Part shown: in pieces, positions 31,853-44,224 of the stretch
How positions within the stretch are numbered: position 1 is the stretch's first letter
How the letters are laid out: every line of letters begins with the position of its first letter
Assembly: GCA_946894095.1 (NCBI GenBank)
Contig: OX335658.1
Span: forward strand, 15,305,001 to 15,369,000
Source of the DNA: Incurvaria masculella
Taxonomy: Eukaryota > Arthropoda > Insecta > Lepidoptera > Incurvariidae
Length of the DNA: 64,000 nucleotides
Direction: 5' to 3'
Notes under the pieces: model-generated
What the model was told of the DNA's origin: nothing
The model's input: only the letters and a program-made list of their open reading frames with translations
Databases searched by the model: none
Program-made: the position numbers and the translations under genes

Positions 31853-32381
31853 CTAGCAGCTCTGAATACGATGTTTCTATTAAGTAGACGTCTCAATAGC
31901 AAGCACACTGCATCCTAGGCCCGATCTTGCGCATACGAAATGAGCTAATATACCATGGACCAACACTCCACGATACGACTGACGAACACACACGGCAGGC
32001 CATCCCCAAACAATGGGTCTCGTTTGCCCCTCAGCTCAGGGGGCCATTCGAGCCACTTTCCGGAGCATTGAAGGCTTATTGGACCCCGCTCGATGTACAT
32101 TCCGGGGGTCGAATAGGCTCAGAGCCTGCAAAGAGATTGCAGGGCCTTTTAAAGAGCAGTTGTTGCGTGCCTCGAAGTTATACGCCCTTCGAGAGACATT
32201 ACGAAGCTTGTTGGGCCAATGTAACAGACATAAAGACGTTTTACGTGTAACTTTTTGCGCCAATAGGCCGGGCGAATAGGCGTTCTGTTATTTTTCGGGC
32301 ATTTCGCTATCTGCTTCGTATGAAATGTTTATTTGTGTTTGTTGTAGGACGACGGTGGAGTTGTTACAGTCTGTTGGCGAA

Positions 32382-32401
32382 TTCGGGGGGGGGGGGGGGG
32401 G
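32382..32401. repeat. Poly(G) tract
   Basis: About 18-19 consecutive G bases; G-quadruplex prone and prone to sequencing error. Confidence 0.9.
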
Positions 32402-32582
32402 CGTTAAGTTGAGAAATGCGGTCTTCTGTGCGGTGAATGTATGGGAACTGAGTGGGACCGACATTAATTAGAACGGTGGCGACGGGCCCATGAACATCCG
32501 GAAATATTTGAGGTGGTCGACGCATACTTGTATGCTGGGTTGAAAGGAGCCTTTTTACGATGATTATAAATAATTTAAATTT

Positions 32583-33235
32583 CGATTTCAGGAGTCGTAT
32601 TCACTACGTATAATATTCAAAACGTATAAAAGTATTTTTTTCCAAAAAATCAAAACCATGCATATCGTATAATATTCACAACGTATAATTGTATAGTTGT
32701 GCATGGAGAAAGTTTAAAAATAGAATCAACTCTTTGCATCATGCATAACGTATAATAGTCACAACGTATAATATTCCTAACGTGAATTCACAAAAAAAGA
32801 AAACCATGCAGAACGTATAATATGCCATTTAAGCACTGCATAAAGCGCCCTAATTACGATACATTTAACGCTGAAATTGCTACGAATCGATATTTGTTAA
32901 AGAGTAACAAGGCCACCTTACGCTAATTGAGACGGTCGAAAAGTCGCGTGCAAGTATACGCTTTAAATGTATATACATAAGGGCGCTTATCGTATGAAAA
33001 GTTTTTCGATTATATGATATGCATGGTTTTCTTTTTTTGTTAAATAAAGATCATAATTTTATACGTTGTGACTATTATACGTTATGCATGGAGATATAAG
33101 TAATTTTATTTTTTAAACTTCTTCATGCACTACGTATAAAATTGTACGATCTGCCGATTATACGTTGTGCATGGTTTTAAAATTTTGTTAAAATATGATA
33201 TTATATGATCTGCATATTAGACGTTCTGCCGTTCC
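32583..33235. mobile_element. CGTATAAT-motif foldback element, copy 1
   Basis: About 650 bp beginning GAGTCGTATTCACTACGTAT and ending GACGTTCTGCCGTTC. The left half repeats CGTATAAT-type octamers; the right half repeats their complements (ATTATACG) next to TGCATGG. Collinear second copy at 45750-46395. Non-coding. Confidence 0.75.
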
Positions 33236-33314
33236 TCCGATTTCAGAAAAAAATCATGAATAAAATTGTTTTGCTAATAACATGCCTAGAATATCGTATA
33301 AAAACACTAGATGA

Positions 33315-33460
33315 AAACTAAGTACCATGCCAGGAACTTCTTTATACGGCACGGTAACATTGAACTGGATGGTTTGGTAATAACATCGGCGGGATTGACC
33401 TTACCTCCTAAATAATGAATGTGACCTACCGTTTTACACATAATCCAGACTTCCGAATCA
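33315..33460 (-). mobile_element. SINE body fragment
   Basis: TACCATGCCAGGAACTTC, ACATTGAACTGGATGG and CGTTTTACACATAATCC in SINE body order, minus orientation. Confidence 0.5.
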
Positions 33461-34012
33461 CAAATCCCTTAGTCGGCTCTTAGGACGACGTATTGATTTG
33501 AAATCCCGAAACCAACACAATACACTGATACAGTGATTAAGAATATACTCTTTGATCCTTCCTTATGGCGTTACATCATCTCTGCTTACCCCTTCGAAGA
33601 ATTAGCGGAATGTTTAAGAATATATATATATGTTATTGATAGTTATTCGGTGCAGATTTTATATTTTGTGCAAAGTTTAAACTAATATAAGGTTCCAGAC
33701 AGAGATAAAACGGAAGCTTCTAGATCTCTCCTTTTCTTCACGATGCCTTCTTTGCTGCTGAGATTTTTTTGACAACCTATTTGATGTAATATAATACATT
33801 ATTATATGAAATTGTTTACAGTTGCTAACAACCATTTGTGATTGTGCATTGTAAATGGCCATATTTCGATTAATACCTATCTTAATATGTCTCACTGGCT
33901 AGTAATGTTTCCTTTTTAAATAGTCAAGATTAGAATATACTATTTAATCGGTGAAACATTATTTCAAAGATTTTTCGTTACAGGCGCGAGTGAGATATTT
34001 TTCCAGACTTAC

Positions 34013-34165
34013 AAAATACGCCATTGTTAGACATAATGCAAAGTTTTGGGTTGATATGAAGTCTATCCACGTATTCCCGCAGGATATTATGAGAAAACGG
34101 CGGAAGGGCCAGAGGAAATGAAACTGACTCGGAAACTGGTGATGTGATCGTTTGAAGACCTTCTT
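34013..34165 (-). other. Possible exon with consensus donor
   Basis: Open frame TEEGLQTITSPVSESVSFPL to LCIMSNNGVF followed by GTAAGT. No clear acceptor and no recognised domain. Confidence 0.25.
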
Positions 34166-35254
34166 CAGTCACATAAAGAGTTCGTATCTTATACTTTGGT
34201 TACCATGACAACGTGTTTCGTGAATAAAGTATTTTGATTGGCACGAATGATTGAATGGAATTGAATGGATAATGACACTGAATGAAAAGTACTATAAATG
34301 TTATTTTAATCATAGAAATTAAGGATATCCTTTTACGATTGGACGAAAAAAACAATATCGAGACAATCTAACAAGTCTTAATAACATTTTATCATTAATT
34401 TTTTTTTACCTCATAACAGTGCCGTGGTAAAACAATATTACATATAAATAACATGTATATAACAGAGAAACAGACCTCAGACGATTTATTTATGAGAGTT
34501 AGTGCCGTGTGGGTTTAGGCACGTAATACCGATACAAATGGTACCTACCACTGTATTTATTCCCATGAATTTTTCATACTTACAGGAATCTCTTTCATAG
34601 CGTCGCTCATTATTTCGTCACACACTCTCACTCTAAGATATGTTTTATAATTTCACTGGCGATTGATAGCCAATACTGCAGCTACTGTTATGATATAAGC
34701 CCAACAAATTATATACCTGCTGTATAGGAAGTAGGTGTCATGCCAGGAACTAAACTTTTTTAAAAAGACCGGATAGTCATTACCAGATGATTATATTTTG
34801 CTATCACAATTATCTGACTCTTATTTTACAAATAAAAATATGGACTTACTTTAACGGAAGGATAAGCATAAATATAAATAATAAATAAATCCATTGAATA
34901 ATCATCTGGCTGATTATCCTATTGAAAAATCAGCCCTAAATCATAGATTACATATATTTCCTAATTTGATTAATTAAGTTAATTTAGACGTTACGTAGAG
35001 TATTCTGTGCGTAGGGCACATGCACTTTATGTCACAAACTAGCTGATGTTTCCGGCTCCGCTCGAGTCAGTTTTGTCATTTTCTTTATAGAACAGTTACG
35101 GTACTATTTTATAAGTAAAGATGACTAAGGTTTTTAAAAATGAAGTGTTCATTTCCCTGTCATTAAATCAAGTTTCAAATAATACATTAATAGTTTTTAA
35201 AGTTACATTTTTAATGATTTAGTTAAATAGCTTTTTAGCCTTTGTAACTTGGGT

Positions 35255-35460
35255 CTTGATAATAAAAGATACCATATTATTCCATCAAAACACATTAACA
35301 AAGGAACTGGGTGCCATTTCAGGACCTTCCGGACATGAGTTTGACTTGATTCGCACGGAAAACATGGAAAACATTGTGCATATGTCTGATTTGACCATTT
35401 ATCATTGGATGCGATGGTACCAACCCAGTCGGCGGCTGCTACCCCTTATAAATGAATCCC
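35255..35460 (-). mobile_element. Diverged SINE body fragment
   Basis: GGTGCCATTTCAGGACCTTC and TTGGATGCGATGGTACCAAC match the SINE body, minus orientation; the ends are lost. Confidence 0.45.
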
Positions 35461-36084
35461 TTGCCTCACTTTTCGTCATAGGTACATGGATTTCTATCCA
35501 CAAAGAGACCCGCATTTCCGACATCAATCTAAAAAAAAAGATAACCTGGGTTTTTTACACGTTGTCTTCAGCCCAAAAGACCTTCGGGCGTTGTCTCTAG
35601 GTTATACGGGACACAATCTTTACTTCCAAAGCAATTAATTACTCTGTCAAATTTACTAAGAATTACATTGAAACCACTTGACTGGTCGGTTATAAAATTC
35701 TGAGAGATTCTAGTTCTATACAGGTTTTTTTTAATGTTTTCTCGGCAAAACATAATATCCGGTTGACTAGAATACCTTTGTAACGTTCACAAGGATCGTA
35801 TTAACCTAGTAGATCCTTAGGGCTTTAGGTTTTTTGTATTTCCTGCTGCCGTTCTACCTATTCACAACAAGATTGAACAGTTTGCGAGCGCTACATATTA
35901 TATTGTGGGTAGTGGTGCTTCTAAACATGCCATCTTCACTGCCGTATTTCCTTAGATGTCAGGCAATTTCAGAACTAAATATAGGACTTATTTCTTGCAG
36001 AGAAGGTCCTCTTTGGTTCAATAAGGCTGTTATCCAACGAATATCACCCTACATGTCAAGTAGCTTCCAATTTTTGGTGTCCGT

Positions 36085-36320
36085 AATGCCCAATTTACAT
36101 GCTCGCGCGAGCCTACGCAAATTAGCGCGAGATCGCGAGGTTGCGAGAGTATAAATACTAACCTCCACTAGTCTCGTCTCGCGCACTCGCTCGTGAGCGG
36201 TATTTTGGACACGAGTCAAAGGAACTCGAGACGCAAGTTTACGCGCGTTATTGCTCACCTTTCGGCGCCATCTCAGATCGTTCGATATAGTGCTGTCGCA
36301 GCGATTTTGTGCGTTCAATA
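36085..36320 (+). promoter_or_regulatory. CpG-rich TATA-containing region
   Basis: TATAAATA at 36150-36157 lies within sequence unusually rich in CG dinucleotides, including CTCGCGCGAGCC and TCTCGCGCACTCGCTCG. CpG richness continues to about 36830. A promoter is plausible; no coding exon could be tied to it. Confidence 0.3.
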
Positions 36321-37334
36321 ATTTTGTCGAAAATAAATTTTCAACAAACAGAAGAGTATGAATTTGAACCACGAAACCGTTTTGAAATTTCTGGAAAAAA
36401 TAATAAAATGAGCATATGAAATGAAACCAGAGGCACAAAAACCACTAAAAAAAATTAGTCAAACATGGGTGGGCGCGGATCAGTCAAACTTTTGGCGGTG
36501 TTAGTGTAAGTGTTAAAGTGAAAACAACAATTAAAATATTTAATCTTTGCCGGCGTTGATAACATGTGTTTGAGCACGCACGAGTGAGCGTCCGACATTC
36601 GCACACGAGCTTTCGTCGCAAAGCGCGAGTGGAGGCGCGGGGCGTGCATGTAAATCGAGCATAACTAAATACAAGGAGTAGCGTCCCGCGCCCACCCAAC
36701 ATTCCGCCTGCAAAGCAGAATTGGCATTGTTTGTACTGTAAATAAGGCCATGTCACTGTCTCCGTATCGAGGCGGATCGAATTCGCATAAATCGCGAGAG
36801 AACAGCGAAGGAAACGGAACGAAATAAATTGCCGGCGTTTAGTCCTACGAGGATTTAATAAAAAGCGATACTAATAAATACATTCATCGTATTACACTCA
36901 CCCGCGGGTGTTACGCAAGAATACAACCCAAAAACAGGGTGTATTTTTACCCGACTGCGAAAGAAGGAGGTTTTCGAGTGTATGTATGTATGTATATTTC
37001 TTTGTCGCCCCCTGCAGCCTAAACGGCTTGATGGATTTTAGCTTGAGAGGTGTCGTTACATTCGTCTTAATTGTGAGAGTGACACTGGGTATATCAAAAT
37101 CATAAAAAAAAATCATGGCTTCAAATATTTTTTTTCTTGAAACCTATCGAGTGGGGTATCAAACTAAAGGGTTTTTTAAATAGTTTACAAAAAGGTATGC
37201 AACTTATATGTTTAAATGTAATTTGGAATAAGAAATTCCAAAAACATCAAAATATTCAACGTTAAAAATTAATTCAAATGAAAATCATTTTTACGCAAGC
37301 GCGCTGGTCACACCAACTCAGGTCATATACTCCT

Positions 37335-37442
37335 CTTTTCACTACCTCCAGCTATATGGAATGTAGCTTCGGTTACATTGCATATTTATATGGTGTAACC
37401 GAAAGATAACTTTGGGATGACTATAACTGGAAGTGGTGGATC
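37335..37442. mobile_element. Foldback MITE 'TTTCACCACCTCCAGCTA', copy 2
   Basis: TTTCACTACCTCCAGCTATA and ATAACTGGAAGTGGTGGA ends with GGTTACATTGCATATTTATA inside; matches 7795-7912. Confidence 0.65.
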
Positions 37443-38312
37443 CGGGCGATAGTCAAATAGATTTTCGACATTCTCGGTCGCCGCATAGACCGATATCACC
37501 ATCATTGCTTTACTATCAGCATTCTGCACCTGCACAGCTCATAAATCCATACTTCCGTTGTCAATGGGTGTCACGCTGGGAAAGGTCCGCTTGTTCCACA
37601 AGAGGGCGACCCTACAGTGCCGAGATACTGTGGTGCCCAAAATCGGTATCGATCTGATAATATCTAAAAGCTTTACCAAAGATAGGAAAACTTTCCATGA
37701 AGATGTCGTCAGCCCCCTGATGAGGACCTATGTTACATAGGGTACATAAAATATGATCGTCATCATAATATCGCTGATCTTTAACCGTGCGTCCTTGGGA
37801 GCAGTGGGAAGGAAAAGCACGGCTTTGCCAAAGTTGGGTTTATCATCATATATCACATATTATTAACACGTTATATTATTCAAAATAATAAACCAGGAGT
37901 TCATGTACGGATTAAATCATGAACGTTATATTTTGATGGGCTTTGGAGGCAAGAAAAACAATAAACGCTCAGTTGGGATGTAACAGTTTATAAGCTCCAA
38001 GGTAACACATTCGATCGGGCGATTGTGGACCTCGGGCCCACATATTTTTGCAAACGATGAATCCAGGTCTCTTTAGCCGCATCCAGTTAAAGTCCTAAAC
38101 TGTGAAACTGGAACTTAACTAGCTCAATAATTAAATAAAAATGGCTTTAACAATGTTTTTGACTCACATTCAAAGCTGTCAGTCAAGAGACAACTTCCAG
38201 TCTTATGAAGTAGTGGATATAAATATTATAATCATGGTTATTATGGAGATTATTGAATTTTAACTAGCAGTTAGTTTATACATGGATGAACTCCTGTGAT
38301 CAAAGCGATTGC

Positions 38313-39358
38313 TACTGGGTCCGTCACTTGAACTGTTACTTCTATTTTCAAAATAATAATGACAGCGCGCCAAATTTTTGTGAAACGTCAATTTGTTTCA
38401 TTGTTTTTAAGTGGGCGAAAGGAGCGGGAACAAATTTGAATTGTATAATAAATTTTCGCAATGGATATTAAACCTAACATTGTGATCGTTTTGTATTTGA
38501 CCGGAAAATCACAACCAGTCATCGTTCGGTAGCTCCGACATTTACATTTGAACAAAATGTTAGTGCATCGAACCATTAAGCGTTATAACCTAGCATTGCT
38601 AAACGGCATAGAGGCGGTCATCCGAAAATAGCAGTATCACATGATATGGTTCGAAAGGTAAAGGCTCGAATTCAAGGAAATCCTCACCAGTGTTCTGCAA
38701 AATTTGCGAAAAGTCAGACAATACCCGACTCAAGTAATCGGCGCATACTGAAACAAAAAGAAATGCAACTGAAGCCCTACCAACAAGATACAAAAATTAC
38801 AGCATCTTAGTTCAGCACAGAAGGCAGTTCGACTACAAAGAGCTCAATCAATGAAAGTATTGCGTGGCGATCTGGAAAACATTGTTTTTTCTGATGAAAA
38901 AATGTTTACTGTCTAACAGTATATAAACAAACAACATTTTCGTGTTTGGCTACAGGGCAAATCCAACGAGAATTTAGACGATGGAGTTCCCGTTCGTAAG
39001 CAAGCGCCCGCTTTTGTTATGGTCTCGGCTGCAGTGACCGCAAATGGTCGCTATTCACTCGTGTTTATCGAGAAGGGCGTCAAAGTCAACCAGCAAGTGT
39101 ATGCAAAAGGTGTTAAATGAGGCGCTCATACCATGTGCACGTGTAAACAATGCAGTACTAAACGCTGGACGTTCCAACAACACTCAGGATCGTCTCAGAA
39201 AGCTCTTATCTATGGATCAAAGGAGGCTATATCGAATAATAACAATTATTGTCTTAAAATTAAATGTTTTATTGTGATATAATTTTTAACGAACCGTACT
39301 TCAATTAACTAAATAACATCATTTTCAATTGGTAACACTTCGAGTGACGGACCCTGTA
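38313..39358 (+). mobile_element. Mariner-type transposon relic
   Basis: Terminal inverted repeats CTGGGTCCGTCACTTGAACT and (reverse) CAGGGTCCGTCACTCGAAGT lie between TA dinucleotides, the target site of Tc1/mariner elements. Decayed transposase coding runs left to right: helix-turn-helix-like LYLTGKSQPVIV, then NIVFSDEKMFTV (with the first catalytic Asp), then an in-frame stop, then RVWLQGKSNENLDDGVPVRK and APAFVMVSAAVTANGRYSLV. The part after the second catalytic residue is mostly deleted. Inactive. Confidence 0.8.
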
Positions 39359-39785
39359 TATAACCACAGGATTTGAGTGTCGAACTGTTCGCTTATAAAT
39401 TTAGTGTAACTGTAATCAACGATGATGAGAGGGAGATTCTAAAAAAACCATATATAGGGTGTTAACGGAGATATGGTCCAAAAGCTAACCACGTATTCCT
39501 CGGCATATTTGGAGCTAAAAAGGTAGAAGATATTTTGTTGTACGACTTGAAAAAGATTTTCCCCATACATTTTACCTTTTTGTTTCAAATATGCCAAGGA
39601 ATACGTTAACGTTTGGACCATACCTCCACTAAAACCTTGTATATATCGGCATATGATCAAAATTCGTTGAATGAGGGAATCTCATTCTATGAACTGATGA
39701 CTTCATTAAAGCCTTAAAGATAACATGAAGAAACTTTTAGAAAATGTAGTTTTGTTTTAATATCAATCAAAAAACTCTATTTGTT

Positions 39786-40162
39786 ACACCTCGTAGTGTA
39801 GGGACTAAAATATTGCCTTTCATGCAAGAGGTTATGGGCTTAAATCCTCGCATCTGTTATACACCACTTTATCTTGCGAGTTGTTCATGGTTCGGAACCC
39901 ATGTAAAACTGTAGGTCACCTTACCCTACTAGGTGACAGGGTTAATCCCGCCTGGGTTGGTATCACCGCATTAGGAAAAACTATGGACGAAGTGGCAATA
40001 GATCATTGTCTGTATTTTCCACCCATGGTATCCGTGTGCAGCCGTGATTCTGTGTAAAGGAAGGTCCTGACCTGTCACCTAATTCCTTTTGGAATTTGTT
40101 GAATTAGGCTTATATCATGACGGTAGTTGTGTTACATTAGCCATCCATGTCAGGTTCCATAA
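39786..40162 (+). mobile_element. SINE copy
   Basis: Degraded head with ATGGGCTTAAATCCTCGC (B-box position), GGTTCGGAACCCATGTAAAA, the body, and the tail ACATTAGCCATCCATGTCAG. Its 3' end is included in the tandem duplication that follows. Confidence 0.75.
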
Positions 40163-41446
40163 TAATACCTAGCCTTACTTTCGTTGGAATTTATTAACGT
40201 GAAGATATTTAAATGATAAATGCATGCTGTACGAAAACTAAAAATAATTAAAATAAAACAAATTATTTAAAAATATAAAAAACCCGACAGCGTAAAAAAT
40301 TGTAACTTAAAATTGACTTAGTAAACGAACTGAAAAGATAGAAACAAGTTGAAAAATTAAATATTTGTTGTGTTTGAATGATCATGGTTGACAGTGTTTA
40401 CAAACGCAGTCGGAGGCATAAGATACATTAACTACGATTTATATTTTCAATGGTGTGCCTATGCAAATTTCACGATGGTCGGTTGAGTTCGCGAAACAGA
40501 CAAACTTACTTTCGTATTTATTATATGACAGTTAGGAGATAAAAATTTGTATCAATAAGTTTATTTTTGCTATACCCATATCACTAAGAAAATCGCTAGT
40601 CATTAATAATGGAATGTATTGGGAAATATATAATATATCATTATATAATTCATATTGTGCATCAAATAGTTGAACTATGATTTATATTTTTTTTTGTTAT
40701 TAAATTCATTGAAAGTACCTATGTAAATTTCATGATGATCGGTGACACCGAGAACGAGAAAAAAAAAACCTCACTTTAGACATAAAAATGAAAGATAGGA
40801 TATCGGAATTTCCCCCACCACGTATTTTCTTGCTCCACCGAAATAATCCATAAAATCGCTAGTCATTTACGAACGTACTGGGGCTATTTGATGCCTCCGA
40901 CTGCGTTTGTAAACACTGTCAACCATGATCATTCAAACACAACAAATATTTAATTTTTCAACTTGTTTCTATCTTTTCAGTTCGTTTACTAAGTCAATTT
41001 TAAGTTACAATTTTTTTCGCTGTCGGGTTTTTTATATTTTTTATCTACTGCGTACAGTGAAACACCTAAATTCTGACAGAATATGAAGTTACATTCTGCA
41101 GATAAAATAGCAAAATTATTTTCAAATTACTTTGTTTCTCTTTCGGTGTTCGACTAGTACATTTCGTCACGCATGTGACCTCTTCAATGGTTCGGAACCC
41201 ATGTAAAACGTACGACTAAGCCCGACAAGGCTGGTACCATCCCATTGAATGAAATGCGTCAAACAACCGAAGGGCGGTTCCCAATTAAAATTATTTTATT
41301 TTTAGATTGAAAGCCTATACATTGGAGAGCATGGACAGTTGGCCAACCCAAGGAAGGAAGGAAGAAAAATAATATCGTTAGGTTAGGTTATGCAAAGGAT
41401 TTTTTTTTCACATATTTTAATCTTACTGTAATTTTTGCTTGTTTTT
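40092..41446. repeat. 1,355-bp tandem duplication, unit 1
   Basis: GAATTTGTTGAATTAGGCTT begins each unit; I see no difference from 41447-42801. It contains a SINE tail, a long-TIR element and another SINE fragment. Perfect identity means very recent duplication or an assembly artefact. Confidence 0.93.
40268..41045. mobile_element. Long-TIR element 'AAAACCCGACAGCG', copy 1
   Basis: About 150-bp inverted arms: AAAAAACCCGACAGCGTAAA to GTTTACAAACGCAGTCGGAG on the left, and CTCCGACTGCGTTTGTAAAC to CGCTGTCGGGTTTTTT on the right. The 470-bp centre is AT-rich and non-coding. Copy 2 is at 41623-42400. Confidence 0.85.
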
Positions 41447-42801
41447 GAATTTGTTGAATTAGGCTTATATCATGACGGTAGTTGTGTTACATTAGCCATC
41501 CATGTCAGGTTCCATAATAATACCTAGCCTTACTTTCGTTGGAATTTATTAACGTGAAGATATTTAAATGATAAATGCATGCTGTACGAAAACTAAAAAT
41601 AATTAAAATAAAACAAATTATTTAAAAATATAAAAAACCCGACAGCGTAAAAAATTGTAACTTAAAATTGACTTAGTAAACGAACTGAAAAGATAGAAAC
41701 AAGTTGAAAAATTAAATATTTGTTGTGTTTGAATGATCATGGTTGACAGTGTTTACAAACGCAGTCGGAGGCATAAGATACATTAACTACGATTTATATT
41801 TTCAATGGTGTGCCTATGCAAATTTCACGATGGTCGGTTGAGTTCGCGAAACAGACAAACTTACTTTCGTATTTATTATATGACAGTTAGGAGATAAAAA
41901 TTTGTATCAATAAGTTTATTTTTGCTATACCCATATCACTAAGAAAATCGCTAGTCATTAATAATGGAATGTATTGGGAAATATATAATATATCATTATA
42001 TAATTCATATTGTGCATCAAATAGTTGAACTATGATTTATATTTTTTTTTGTTATTAAATTCATTGAAAGTACCTATGTAAATTTCATGATGATCGGTGA
42101 CACCGAGAACGAGAAAAAAAAAACCTCACTTTAGACATAAAAATGAAAGATAGGATATCGGAATTTCCCCCACCACGTATTTTCTTGCTCCACCGAAATA
42201 ATCCATAAAATCGCTAGTCATTTACGAACGTACTGGGGCTATTTGATGCCTCCGACTGCGTTTGTAAACACTGTCAACCATGATCATTCAAACACAACAA
42301 ATATTTAATTTTTCAACTTGTTTCTATCTTTTCAGTTCGTTTACTAAGTCAATTTTAAGTTACAATTTTTTTCGCTGTCGGGTTTTTTATATTTTTTATC
42401 TACTGCGTACAGTGAAACACCTAAATTCTGACAGAATATGAAGTTACATTCTGCAGATAAAATAGCAAAATTATTTTCAAATTACTTTGTTTCTCTTTCG
42501 GTGTTCGACTAGTACATTTCGTCACGCATGTGACCTCTTCAATGGTTCGGAACCCATGTAAAACGTACGACTAAGCCCGACAAGGCTGGTACCATCCCAT
42601 TGAATGAAATGCGTCAAACAACCGAAGGGCGGTTCCCAATTAAAATTATTTTATTTTTAGATTGAAAGCCTATACATTGGAGAGCATGGACAGTTGGCCA
42701 ACCCAAGGAAGGAAGGAAGAAAAATAATATCGTTAGGTTAGGTTATGCAAAGGATTTTTTTTTCACATATTTTAATCTTACTGTAATTTTTGCTTGTTGG
42801 T
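41447..42801. repeat. 1,355-bp tandem duplication, unit 2
   Basis: Second unit, followed directly by GGTATTGGCC and an (AT)n tract. No sequence difference from unit 1 noticed. Confidence 0.93.
41623..42400. mobile_element. Long-TIR element, copy 2
   Basis: Same element as 40268-41045, carried by the tandem duplication and not an independent insertion. Confidence 0.85.
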
Positions 42802-42807
42802 ATTGGC

Positions 42808-42810
<3 letters not shown>

Positions 42811-42838
<28 letters not shown>
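42811..42838. repeat. (AT)n microsatellite
   Basis: About 13 uninterrupted TA units at the A-tail side of the adjoining minus-strand SINE. Confidence 0.95.
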
Positions 42839-42841
<3 letters not shown>

Positions 42842-43220
42842 TTATGTGACTGGATATGGATGGCTAATACCACAAGTTCTGTCATGGTATTAGCCTAACA
42901 CACCACATGGGAACTAGGTGCCATGCCAGGACCTTCCTTATATTGCACGGCTACATTGAACTGGATGGAAAATACGGACAATTTTCATTGCCGCTTCGAC
43001 CATCGTTCATCCAATGCGATGGTACCAACCCGGGCGGGATAAAAACCCTACCACCTAGTAAGTAAGGAAGGGGACCTACAGTTTAACGTGGAATCCGAAC
43101 CACGGCCAGCCTCTCTCAACGGTCGAATGGTCACCCATCCAAGACCAGACCGGACCCAGCGTTGCTTAACTTCGGAGAGCGATCGCCGAAGTGTCGCGCC
43201 ACTGGGCCACTGAGGCTGAC
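42838..43220 (-). mobile_element. 5S-rRNA-headed SINE, full length
   Basis: On the minus strand: AGCCTCAGTGGCCCAGTGGC, a 5S-like core (TTAAGCAACGCTGGGTCC, GGTCTTGGATGGGTGACC), CGTGGTTCGGATTCCACG, then the same body as the tRNA-headed SINE (GGTACCATCGCATTGGATGA, CCTGGCATGGCACC) and the tail ATTAGCCATCCATATCC. It shows the two heads share one body. Confidence 0.87.
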
Positions 43221-43739
43221 TCTGTAATTTTGTCTTATGTAATTTTGTCTCATATGTAGTATTTTTTATAATTTGTTGTACGAAGATTTGTTTTTCTTCA
43301 AATTTCACTGATTTCACAATATCATTAATTTTCTAACATAGCATTTTTTGCTAACATGTCGTACAAAATAAAAACTTTTACACTCTTTTTTAAAAAATAC
43401 CATTTTTGAAATTTCACAACATTTTAGCATAATAATTTAGTTTTAATGAATTCATTTACGTTTATTTATAATAATATAGCTTAATCAAACTACCAACCAA
43501 ACAAACCTTGTATTATTACTTGTTATTAAGAAACACTTTTAAGATTAAGCAATATCCGTTCTAGAACACAGGAAGTACGACCTGTCCGGATGAACACAAG
43601 CAGGATCGTATAATCGAAGGCTTCCAGTTTTGACAAATGTTCAACATCAAAGCCCGCGGTTCTGACGTTCAAATTACCTGACAAATAGCCAATTTTGACG
43701 ATTTATAGCCGCGGCTTTTTAGTTTTGTACGTAGTTTAG

Positions 43740-43949
43740 CGCCGTTCGGGGCTTTTGTTCAATTCTTTCGGTCCGCGAAACGCGAAGGAGAAGAAATCTG
43801 GTTGTCTAACTGAATTTGAAACGTTTTAGTGATGCGAAAAGTAATAGTTTTGACAGTTACCCGTGCGGTCGCCAAGTTTTGTCTTTTGTTGAATACCTCT
43901 GAAGTTGAAACAAAAATGTCTTAAGTAAATATACTTTTTCGACAGTCAG
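43740..43949 (+). other. Possible 5' UTR exon
   Basis: CpG-containing leader ending TCGACAGTCAG|GTAAGT, a perfect donor. The leader has only a very short open frame (ATGTCTTAA at 43915), so it is non-coding if transcribed. It could feed the terminal exon at 47610. Confidence 0.3.
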
Positions 43950-44036
43950 GTAAGTCGCTTATTCGAATGTGATATGTATGTATGTACAATCGACCGTGAA
44001 GCAAGGACACATGGATTGGAGAAGGAGCCCAGTAAT

Positions 44037-44154
44037 AATAACTACTTTACGAATATACTGCATGGCTGGATCCGAACCAGCAAAACATACCATGCATACT
44101 CGTATGTTTTGCTAGTTCGGGTCAAGCCTTGCAGTATATTCGTAAAGTAGTTAA
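44037..44154. mobile_element. Hairpin MITE, 118 bp
   Basis: TAACTACTTTACGAATATAC and GTATATTCGTAAAGTAGTTA are perfect complements; the inner arms GAACCAGCAAAACATAC/GTATGTTTTGCTAGTTC also pair, leaving a small loop. Confidence 0.85.
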
Positions 44155-44224
44155 AATGTCTTATTTAACACATGATGAATATGAATATTAGAATCAAAAT
44201 GTAAAGTCACCGGGACGAGACCAT

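Noticed and set aside
31927..32279. 107- and 88-codon overlapping frames
   Set aside because: No splice support, Trp/Cys/Pro-rich arbitrary composition and open frames in several phases; most likely non-coding.
36049..36756. Minus-strand frames of 129 and 90 codons
   Set aside because: They fall in the CpG-rich block, where long frames arise by chance; Arg/Ala/Ser repeats without domain or splice signals.
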